A stretch of 6,693 nt of DNA, taken from positions 1 to 6,693 of the forward strand of contig JAPKYY010000508.1 of NCBI GenBank assembly GCA_026394095.1, read 5' to 3'. The notes beneath the pieces were generated by a model. It had not been told where the DNA came from. It worked only from the letters and a program-made list of their open reading frames with translations, and ran no database searches. This document shows, one piece after another, positions 1-5,704 of the stretch. A program made the translations under genes and the position numbers. Source of the stretch: Acidobacteriota bacterium (GTDB lineage Bacteria > Acidobacteriota > Terriglobia > Bryobacterales > Bryobacteraceae). Position 1 is the first letter of the stretch. The number at the start of each line of letters is the position of its first letter.

Positions 1-206
1 CCTACAACGGCACCCGTGGCGCCTCCCGCTGTCGCCCCTTCCGGAGCCTTCGAATTCAGTTCGGTAGCAAGCTCTTTGTTGCTGTCGTTGTGCGGCATCA
101 GAACGCTGATATCTTCATGCCGGAACTGATTCGCTTGCAACTGCTGGATCGCATTCTCAAGTTCAGTCCGGTGTGCATAAATTCCATATACGGAGGTGTT
201 TTTCAT
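1..206 (-). CDS. YflT / general stress protein 17M-like protein (3' part missing)
   Basis: Partial gene running off the left edge; 68 codons and two bases of the next are visible. The start is ATG at 206-204 with an AAGGGA Shine-Dalgarno-like stretch about 8 nt upstream, inside the end of the preceding gene. The protein begins MKNTSVYGIYAHRTELENAI, continues with a short helix and a strand (EDISVLMP), then KAPEGATAGGATGAVVG. An N-terminal 'SVYGIY...ENAI..L...F...DISVL.P' unit followed by a Gly/Ala-rich stretch is typical of small stress proteins with a YflT-like (heat-induced, general stress 17M) domain; in those the Gly/Ala-rich part forms a hydrophobic hairpin that would lie outside this window. 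Molecular function in this family is not established. Only 2 nt separate it from the upstream BON gene on the same strand, so the two form an operon. Family call is from motif memory; moderate confidence. Confidence 0.65.
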   Translation of the reverse strand, partial: MKNTSVYGIYAHRTELENAIQQLQANQFRHEDISVLMPHNDSNKELATELNSKAPEGATAGGATGAVV

Positions 207-208
207 AA

Positions 209-574
209 CTAATTTCCCTTACTCTTTTTCACAATCTCGATCTCGTTACTAATATTTGCTTCGCCAGCAACAGCTTTGGCCAATCCGTCGATCTTCGACT
301 TCTCTTCTTCGCTGTTCACCGGCCCCTTTAGCGTCACCTTGCCATTACGCGAAATGATCTTCACGTTTTTTGCATAGGTCGAAAGTGACTTGTCATCGGT
401 AAGCGACTTCCGGATCTTTCGGGTGATCTCAAGGTCGCTCTTATTCTCCAACTGCTGCTCCGCAGTCAGCGGTTTCGCAGTACCTTCGCGCTTGTTCATT
501 TTTGTGTTGTCGGCCTGACCCCATGCCAGCATCGACGCACAAAAAAGAACCACTCCTATTGGTAGGTTTCTCAT
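209..574 (-). CDS. secreted single-BON-domain protein
   Basis: 121 aa. I chose ATG at 574-572 rather than the in-frame ATG 24 nt upstream because it is preceded by AAGGA (579-583) and opens directly on a Sec signal peptide (MRNLPIGVVLFCASMLAWGQA, likely cut after A21). C12 is not in a proper lipobox, so a lipoprotein is unlikely. A charged linker (residues 22-45) leads to one BON domain at about 46-117: an amphipathic helix (DLEITRKIRKSLTDD), the strand VKIISRNGKVTLKGPV, a second helix (EEEKSKIDGLAKAVAG) and the closing strand ISNEIEIV. The G-K-V-T-L-K-G core is the family hallmark. BON domains, as in OsmY, are thought to bind phospholipid membranes and are often stress-induced; the mature protein should be periplasmic. 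It is first gene of a leftward operon with the YflT-like gene and diverges from the 684-1226 gene. Confidence 0.9.
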   Translation of the reverse strand: MRNLPIGVVLFCASMLAWGQADNTKMNKREGTAKPLTAEQQLENKSDLEITRKIRKSLTDDKSLSTYAKNVKIISRNGKVTLKGPVNSEEEKSKIDGLAKAVAGEANISNEIEIVKKSKGN

Positions 575-627
575 GTCGTCCTTTCGAGAAAGCGGCAAAA
601 AAATCGCCAGCTTCCCCTATGGCGATA

Positions 628-644
628 AGCAATCGGATGCCCAC
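628..644 (-). promoter_or_regulatory. weak sigma-54-like promoter candidate for the leftward BON operon
   Basis: On the minus strand the stretch GTGGGCATCCGATTGCT has GG and GC separated by exactly 10 nt and an intact TTGCT -12 element, but the -24 element is poor (TGGG instead of TGGCAC). The implied transcript start near 617 would leave a leader of about 43 nt containing the AAGGA site before the ATG at 574, which is a sensible geometry. Low confidence on sequence alone; noted because a better site faces the other way in the same gap. Confidence 0.25.
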
Positions 645-660
645 ATGCCGCTTGGCATCC
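635..660. repeat. 7-bp inverted repeat in the divergent promoter gap
   Basis: GGATGCC (635-641) and its exact reverse complement GGCATCC (654-660) are separated by 12 nt. The right arm coincides with the -24 part of the rightward sigma-54-like site. A second ATGCC at 645-649 can pair with GGCAT at 654-658 across a 4-nt GCTT loop, so two alternative pairings exist. It could be a regulator site or a chance repeat; the arms are short. Confidence 0.4.
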
Positions 661-668
661 CAATTGCA
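652..668 (+). promoter_or_regulatory. candidate sigma-54 (RpoN) -24/-12 promoter
   Basis: The sequence TTGGCATCCCAATTGCA matches the RpoN consensus YTGGCACG-N4-TTGCW at 11 of 13 defined positions, including the essential GG (654-655) and GC (666-667) with the required 10-nt separation. It lies in the 109-nt gap between the divergent genes and points toward the 684-1226 gene. The implied transcript start is near 679. That is awkward: it falls after the GAGG site at 674-677 that supports the ATG at 684, so either that gene is translated from a very short leader, or from the ATG at 705, or the site is fortuitous. Confidence 0.5.
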
Positions 669-673
669 CCATC

Positions 674-677
674 GAGG
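674..677 (+). promoter_or_regulatory. ribosome binding site supporting the start at 684
   Basis: GAGG six nt before the ATG at 684. The other in-frame ATGs of this reading frame (573, 645, 705) have weaker or no purine-rich match, so this site decides the start, subject to the conflict with the sigma-54-like promoter just upstream. Confidence 0.5.
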
Positions 678-683
678 CTAACG

Positions 684-1226
684 ATGCCACCCAGACAACA
701 CAGCATGGCCCACCACCTCCGGCGTCAACTCGCCAATTCGGCCGTCCTTTCCCTCAACTATGAAAATTGCGTTGTCGAAGCTGGCGAAAACATTTCCACC
801 GGCATTCGTCAAACGGCACAAAACCTCTCTAACGAGATGAAAGACGTCTTCAGCCGTATCAGCAAACGCCTGGCTCTCGCTGCCGAGCCCCCCTTCGCCA
901 AAATCGATGACCTCATCCAGCATGCCGGCCTCAAGCCTTGCCCCAACCGAATTAGCCTCGATGCACTCTGGTTTTTCCCAGGCTCCAACTCGATCCGGGC
1001 GATCGATGAGATTTCTTGCGCGATAGAGGATCTATTGCCGGCATCGAAAGACCAGGCCTCTCTGCAACTCCTCTCCTCTGCCCTCAAAACGCATCTTGAT
1101 CACGCCTGGTGCCTCCGCCGTCTCGCACTAAGCGCAAGACGGTCGCCCCTCAAATCTTTTCCAGATCAACCGTATCTTTTCGCACGCTCCACCAAACCCC
1201 AAAGACAAGGAAATTATCAATGTTGA
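684..1226 (+). CDS. uncharacterised protein, coupled to downstream BON gene
   Basis: 180 aa from ATG 684; the frame is open from ATG 573, but that codon overlaps the start of the divergent BON gene and would leave no promoter gap. I do not recognise the family. No signal peptide or membrane segment is visible. The protein looks mostly helical and soluble, e.g. the segments after MAHHLRRQLANSAVL, SNEMKDVFSRISKRLALAA, IRAIDEISCAIEDLLPASKD and QLLSSALKTHLDHAW, with a basic, proline-containing tail. Support for real coding: strong C bias at third codon positions like the neighbouring genes, and a TGA stop that overlaps the next ATG by 7 nt (1220-1226), with the next gene's Shine-Dalgarno site inside this gene. 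The reverse strand is also open in pieces (complement of 678-923 and 809-1087), but its third positions show no such bias. Function unknown; the link to BON/stress genes is by position only. The start could also be 705. Confidence 0.65.
   Translation: MPPRQHSMAHHLRRQLANSAVLSLNYENCVVEAGENISTGIRQTAQNLSNEMKDVFSRISKRLALAAEPPFAKIDDLIQHAGLKPCPNRISLDALWFFPGSNSIRAIDEISCAIEDLLPASKDQASLQLLSSALKTHLDHAWCLRRLALSARRSPLKSFPDQPYLFARSTKPQRQGNYQC
1208..1211 (+). promoter_or_regulatory. ribosome binding site for the double-BON gene, inside the upstream gene
   Basis: AGGA within ACAAGGAAA, 8 nt before ATG 1220. It fixes the start of the double-BON gene at 1220 although the frame is open from ATG 1109, and it lies within the last codons of the 684-1226 gene, fitting translational coupling. 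Confidence 0.7.
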
Positions 1227-1753
1227 ATATGAACTCGATAGCAATAGCCTGCCTGATGGTCTCACTAGGCCTGGCTGCAGACAAAGCGCCTGAAGACAAG
1301 CAAGCCAGATTGATTCGCCAGGTGCGGCACGAACTCATCATGCTTCCCTACTACGGAGTCTTCGACAATCTGTCCTTTAAGTTGAACGGCCGTACCGTCA
1401 CCCTCATGGGCCAGGTCGTGCGTCCATCTCTCAAGCCGGATTCCGGCCGTGTCGTCCAAGATGTCGAAGGCGTCGAATCAGTCGTCAACGAAATCGAAGT
1501 ACTCCCCAACTCCCCCAATGACGACCGCATCCGCCTCGCCACATACCGTGCCATTTACAACGACAACATGCTTTATCGCTACGGCCTCCAGGCCGTCCCA
1601 CCCATCCACATCATCGTCCGTAACGGCAACATCACCCTCGTCGGAGTAGTCGCCAACCAGGCCGACAAAAACGTTGCCGGCATCCGGGCCAGCGGCGTCT
1701 CCGGCTCCTTCAGCGTAAAGAACGAACTCATCGTCGAAACAGCATCCAAATAG
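1220..1753 (+). CDS. secreted double-BON-domain protein
   Basis: 177 aa starting MLNMNSIAIACLMVSLGLAA, a Sec signal peptide cut near A19/A20, so the product is exported to the periplasm. ATG 1223+6 (residue 4) is an alternative start, but the spacing to AGGA favours 1220. Two BON-like domains follow. Domain 1, about residues 27-95, has the helix KQARLIRQVRHELIM, the strand LSFKLNGRTVTLMGQVV, a second helix and ESVVNEIEVL. Domain 2, about 99-174, has the helix DDRIRLATYRAIYN, IHIIVRNGNITLVGVV, and FSVKNELIVE. The G-x-[VI]-T-L-x-G core is present in both. A tyrosine-rich patch (LPYYGVF, DNMLYRYGL) precedes the central strand in each repeat. BON proteins are proposed to bind membranes and stabilise the envelope; that role here is inference. 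It overlaps the upstream unknown gene by 7 nt. I see no terminator after its stop on this strand. Confidence 0.88.
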   Translation: MLNMNSIAIACLMVSLGLAADKAPEDKQARLIRQVRHELIMLPYYGVFDNLSFKLNGRTVTLMGQVVRPSLKPDSGRVVQDVEGVESVVNEIEVLPNSPNDDRIRLATYRAIYNDNMLYRYGLQAVPPIHIIVRNGNITLVGVVANQADKNVAGIRASGVSGSFSVKNELIVETASK

Positions 1754-1874
1754 AAGTCGTCAACACCACTTGCCGCACTCAAAATCAATCTCTTGTCGAC
1801 TATTCAACGCCAGCCCAATCACACCTGACGCGAGGACTTCAAAGGCTGCTTCAACATCCCTGGCTGTCAGCTCC

Positions 1875-1915
1875 AAAAAAATAGGCGCTCGATGCTTGCG
1901 TATCGAGCGCCTATT
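1875..1915 (-). terminator. intrinsic terminator of the receptor gene
   Basis: Perfect 14-bp stem (1880-1893 with 1902-1915, arm AATAGGCGCTCGAT) around an 8-nt loop. Read on the minus strand it runs into seven T (complement of A7 at 1875-1881). It starts about 63 nt after the receptor stop codon. On the plus strand the hairpin is not followed by a T-tract, so it should act for the leftward gene only. The rest of the convergent gap (1754-1978) shows nothing else convincing. Confidence 0.88.
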
Positions 1916-1978
1916 CAATGGATGATCTGTTTGGCAGCGTGGAAACCCATAAAGCGGATTCCCACCCTGCCACTTAAT

Positions 1979-4900
1979 TTAGAAGCTCAAGCGCCCCGTA
2001 AACTGAACCTGCCGCGGACGCCAGTAGGATTGCTGCATCAACTGAATGCCCGTACCGGCATCCGGGTTCACCAACCCCTGGATGTTGAATGCATTGAACG
2101 CATCCACGTTAAACCTCAGCCTCCAGCGATCCGTAATCGTGAACTCTTTATAAATAGAGACATCGGCCTGGAAGTTCTTCGGCCCTTGCAGCACCATTGC
2201 ATTAAACGGCTGAACACCCGCCGGCCCCGGCGAGAAGCCCGTCAGTACAACCTGTCCGTTGCGCAGCGTCTGGTTTACGTTGTTCGTGCCAAACTGCGCC
2301 GTGCCCGGCGTATTGTTGATCGGTGCCAGGTACGGCTTGTAGTCATCCGGCAACCCCGTTACGCCGCGCGTTGCCGCGTTTACAACGTTCGGGGGGATGT
2401 AGCCGTTAAACCACAGGTAGCCGTCGCGGCAAATACCGCTGCGGCAATCCTGGATCGCCTTCGACCGCTTGTTGAGCGTAATCGGATTCGTTTCACCAAA
2501 GTTGCCAGTGGCCACCTGGAACGCCTGCGATACCACCGTGCCGACAAAAGCCATCTGATAGCCACCGATAAGGGCATTCACAAAGCGATTGGAATTCCCT
2601 GCAAAACGACGTCCTTTGCCAAACGGCACATCGACAATCCCGTTGAAGCTGATGCGGTGCACCGGAATCGCAGTATCCATCCTGTAATTCTGCCAGCGGT
2701 TGAATTCGCGGCTTGGCTCAAACTGGGTGCCGACATTCATCCCCTGCGGAATCGTGCCAGCAGCAAAGTTCGATGCCGGGAACAGTGTGTTGTCGCGGAA
2801 GGTGTTGCCGCCGACGCGGAAGGCCCGTGAGAACACATAGAAGACCTGGAAGCCGACGCCCTTGCGATAGGGGCGCTGGTAGTTCACCTGCAACGCGGTG
2901 TTGTTGGAGAATCCAAACTTCGTCGATTGCGTGATGCCGCCCCAGGTCGTTTGATCGTAAGGCCGGGTAGCGACGCCCGAGAATCGGCCAGTCGGCGGAA
3001 TCGTGCCAGTAGCCGCCTGCCACACGTAGGTGGACGGCGCATTGTTGAAGAGGAAATTCTGATCGAGATTGGTGCCATAGGTGTACACGTAAGAAGTACG
3101 CAACACTGAGCCATCCTGGAAGGGCTGTTCGATCGTGAAGTTAGCCTCACGCACCTTCGCCGGAGGATAGTCCGATGCCAGAATCGTGCCGGGGCTGATC
3201 CCAGGCAGAAGAGCCGTGGTGGTGTTGGTATCGACGACGTTCTGCGTGTTCACGCCCGTCACCACGTTCAGCGGACTGCGCAACAGCAAATTCGGTTGCC
3301 CGTCCGGCGCCTGCGCCGCAGAGTTGTAGTTCATCGAGTAGCCAGCCGTAAACGGATAGCTCGCGGTGAGGTACCGAATCGAATTGCGCACCGGCACAGG
3401 ATAAATGTATTCGCCGTAACCGCCGCGGATCACAGTCCGGTTGATGCCGAAAGAAGGAACCCACGCGAAGCCAAAGCGAGGCAGAATGTTGGCATTGTAG
3501 CCCTTGATGCCAGCCTTGCCGAGGCCAGCCTCTTTCAGGGTCTGAAACTTGACGCCGAGATCGCGCAGGTTGGTCAGCAACGCCTGGCTGGTCAGGCCCT
3601 GCTGCAGGTAGTAATCCATCGGGCGCGGCGTAGAAATTGCATTGTTCTTGGGGTCGAAAAACACCAGATAGTCGTTCTTCACACCAGGAGCCGGATGCGC
3701 TTCCCAGCGGACTCCCGCATTGAGAGTCAGCGTCGGGCTAATCTTCCAGTTGTCCTGCACGTAGCCGTCGTATTCAATCAGCGAGGAATCATTGTAGGGA
3801 GCATTGCGGTTCACGCTGAAGCTCGAAGCAGCGCCAAGGAAGAAGTCCGCATCCTGATAACCGGTATTCGGCAGTGCGCCGAAATTCGCGCCCGTCGCAG
3901 GGTTGTAGATGGCTGTGGCCAGATTGGAGTAGGCGATCGTGTTCGGAGACCGGTCCGACAGGTAACCAAACTTCTCATGCCGGATGCGTCCGCCGAAGGC
4001 CAACTGGTGCTTGCCCGCCACTTTATTGAAGTTTTCATCGAGCGTCGTAATCCGCTGGCTCATGCCGTAGAACCACTGCGATCCGCCATAGGGCATAAAC
4101 AAGTTCGCGCCGATCGCCGGAAAGCCGACCTGGGAGAAGTTATTGGGCAAGCCGAACTGCTTCTCGTAGTTCTTCATCGAGGCTTCGTTGCCCTCTACAT
4201 ACATACGCTGCCACTGCATGCTGAGCACGGTTTCAGAAAACAGCGTCGGCGAGAAAGTCTTGTTATATCCCATCGCACCGCTGATGGTTTGCACCGGGAT
4301 GCGTTGGTACCCGGTAGCACCCTCTGGCAACTCGCTGCTCTGGATATTGGCTGGCGAAGCAGATGGGAAGTTTCGCAGCGCCTGCTGCTGCTGGTCAATT
4401 TCCGTGAAGCGGAAGTAGCCGCGGTTCTTGTCGTTAAACACGTGGTCGAATCGCGTCGAATAGTTCGGCACCGTCTGTTGGGTCGGATTCTGTCCGGTCA
4501 GATTGAAGTTGATGATCGGGTTGTCGCCCGAAGTTGGCAGCGGCGTTGCCGCATATAGGGTCTTCGCTAGCGGGCTGATACGCGCCAGCGGAATAACGTT
4601 CCCGGCAAAGGGCGTACGGGCGTAGTTGTTCGCCAGGCTCTGCGTCGAGTTCGGATCGTAAAGAACCTGCAACTGGTTGGCGCCGTTCACCAGGCCACTG
4701 AAGTCTCCCCCGCGCATCGCCATCGTCGGCACGCGCATCAACTGCTGCTGGCTCGACCGCAAAGAGAACCGCTCAAATGCCACAAAGAAGAACGATCGGT
4801 TTCGTCCGTCATAAACCTTCGGCACAAAAATCGGGCCGCCAATGTTCAGGCCGAACTCATTGCGGATCAACTGCGGCGCTTTGAAATTCGACGGGTCCTG

Positions 4901-5668
4901 CCGTGCACGAGCAATACCGAAATAGTTGTTGCGCGCCGTTTCAAACATCGATCCATGAATCTGGTTCGTGCCCGACTTCGTCGTCAGCAGCACTGTGGCC
5001 GGTGTCGCAAACTGTGCGCTCGAATTCAGCGTCTCGAAGCGAACTTCCTGCACCGAATCGGGATCGGGCAAAATTGCCTGCGCCGTGTTGGCGGGCGATC
5101 CGAAGTTGCGGTTCGTCTGAGGAGCTCCGTCGAGAGAATACTCCATCGCTTCGCCCATCAACCCGTTGGCACGGGTGCCACCCGCTTCAAGGCCAGGCAC
5201 CGTGTTCTGCGCCAGGCCCAGCACGTTACGTCCATTCTGCGGAAGCTGGCTGATACGCGCCGCGTCCAGTTGCGTGTTCACCGTACCGCTGTCGTAGGTG
5301 GCAAGCTGGATCGTCTCCCCGCTCACCGTCACTTTTTCGCTGACATCGCCGACGGTCAACTGCAAGTCATAAACCATAACCTGGCCATTCTGCAGCGTGA
5401 GGTTCGCCTCCTGCTTCTTCATGCCCGGCGACACAACCGTGACGCGGTAGGTTCCAGCAAACAAGCCCCTCGCCGAATAGAAGCCGTTGGAGCCACAGGC
5501 ACCTTCGGTGGAAACTCCTGTTGCCTGGTTCAACACCTGGATCGTACAAGTAGGGATGGGCGCGGACGAGCTGTCCGTTACGGTTCCCTGAATACTGCCG
5601 GCGCCGCTCTGGCCGAAGGCCGAAAGAGCGCACGCGGATAAAATAAGCGCGAGACGTTTTGAGATCAT
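1979..5668 (-). CDS. Oar-like TonB-dependent outer-membrane receptor
   Basis: 1229 aa, complete. Start ATG 5668-5666 is chosen because GAGG (5677-5680) lies 8 nt upstream and a signal peptide begins there (MISKRLALILSACALSAFGQ); an upstream in-frame GTG at 5704 would add 12 residues before it. Order of domains: CarboxypepD_reg-like beta-sandwich at about 24-105 (GSIQGTVTDSSSAPIP, GTYRVTVVSPG), plug at about 110-240 (LPQNGRNVL, YSLDGAPQTNRNFG, DSVQEVRFETLNSSAQF, TKSGTNQIHGSMFE), then a long 22-stranded-type beta-barrel with SFFFVAFERF, the DGYVQDNWKISPTLTLNAGV strand pair and the C-terminal strand QVQFTGRLSF ending in Phe, the usual outer-membrane protein signature. Such receptors are highly expanded in Acidobacteriota and are presumed to import large ligands such as glycans or peptides using TonB energy; the ligand here cannot be read from sequence. 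The mature protein has only four Cys, in two close pairs (C41/C58 and C1075/C1080). Large antisense open frames across it are shadows. It diverges from the cytochrome gene with a 36-bp gap. Confidence 0.95.
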   Translation of the reverse strand: MISKRLALILSACALSAFGQSGAGSIQGTVTDSSSAPIPTCTIQVLNQATGVSTEGACGSNGFYSARGLFAGTYRVTVVSPGMKKQEANLTLQNGQVMVYDLQLTVGDVSEKVTVSGETIQLATYDSGTVNTQLDAARISQLPQNGRNVLGLAQNTVPGLEAGGTRANGLMGEAMEYSLDGAPQTNRNFGSPANTAQAILPDPDSVQEVRFETLNSSAQFATPATVLLTTKSGTNQIHGSMFETARNNYFGIARARQDPSNFKAPQLIRNEFGLNIGGPIFVPKVYDGRNRSFFFVAFERFSLRSSQQQLMRVPTMAMRGGDFSGLVNGANQLQVLYDPNSTQSLANNYARTPFAGNVIPLARISPLAKTLYAATPLPTSGDNPIINFNLTGQNPTQQTVPNYSTRFDHVFNDKNRGYFRFTEIDQQQQALRNFPSASPANIQSSELPEGATGYQRIPVQTISGAMGYNKTFSPTLFSETVLSMQWQRMYVEGNEASMKNYEKQFGLPNNFSQVGFPAIGANLFMPYGGSQWFYGMSQRITTLDENFNKVAGKHQLAFGGRIRHEKFGYLSDRSPNTIAYSNLATAIYNPATGANFGALPNTGYQDADFFLGAASSFSVNRNAPYNDSSLIEYDGYVQDNWKISPTLTLNAGVRWEAHPAPGVKNDYLVFFDPKNNAISTPRPMDYYLQQGLTSQALLTNLRDLGVKFQTLKEAGLGKAGIKGYNANILPRFGFAWVPSFGINRTVIRGGYGEYIYPVPVRNSIRYLTASYPFTAGYSMNYNSAAQAPDGQPNLLLRSPLNVVTGVNTQNVVDTNTTTALLPGISPGTILASDYPPAKVREANFTIEQPFQDGSVLRTSYVYTYGTNLDQNFLFNNAPSTYVWQAATGTIPPTGRFSGVATRPYDQTTWGGITQSTKFGFSNNTALQVNYQRPYRKGVGFQVFYVFSRAFRVGGNTFRDNTLFPASNFAAGTIPQGMNVGTQFEPSREFNRWQNYRMDTAIPVHRISFNGIVDVPFGKGRRFAGNSNRFVNALIGGYQMAFVGTVVSQAFQVATGNFGETNPITLNKRSKAIQDCRSGICRDGYLWFNGYIPPNVVNAATRGVTGLPDDYKPYLAPINNTPGTAQFGTNNVNQTLRNGQVVLTGFSPGPAGVQPFNAMVLQGPKNFQADVSIYKEFTITDRWRLRFNVDAFNAFNIQGLVNPDAGTGIQLMQQSYWRPRQVQFTGRLSF

Positions 5669-5704
5669 AAAGAATTCCTCGAGGTTGTCGAGAAATCCTA
5701 TCAC
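5669..5704. promoter_or_regulatory. 36-bp divergent gap between receptor and cytochrome genes
   Basis: The gap holds the receptor's GAGG site (5677-5680, minus strand) and a small inverted repeat CTCGA/TCGAG (5678-5682, 5688-5692). No convincing Shine-Dalgarno precedes ATG 5705, the best being GAGAAA around 5690. No clear -35/-10 pair was found for either direction. The gap is too short for two full promoters, so promoter elements of each gene must extend into the coding start of the other. Confidence 0.4.

Noticed and set aside
596..598. Upstream ATG (598-596) as start of the single-BON protein
   Set aside because: It adds eight charged residues before the signal peptide and would place the AAGGA site inside the gene.
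678..1087. Minus-strand open frames (678-923 and 809-1087) opposite the unknown gene
   Set aside because: They overlap each other, have no ribosome site found, and the C-biased third positions belong to the plus-strand frame; the plus-strand gene also couples to the BON gene.
1753..1840. GAAGTC...GACTTC repeat as a terminator of the double-BON gene
   Set aside because: Six-base arms separated by a very long loop and no T-tract.
3296..4558. 420-codon open frame on the plus strand across the receptor gene (others at 1892-2830 and 4955-5641)
   Set aside because: Arginine/histidine/valine-rich translation with no domain features, lying wholly antisense to a complete, clearly recognisable receptor; explained by codon bias of the real gene.
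5678..5692. CTCGA/TCGAG inverted repeat as an operator
   Set aside because: Only 5 bp arms, and it includes the receptor's Shine-Dalgarno bases; too short to claim.
5666..5704. GTG at 5704 as the start of the receptor
   Set aside because: It would put 12 residues in front of a normal signal peptide, and the GAGG site is correctly placed for ATG 5668.
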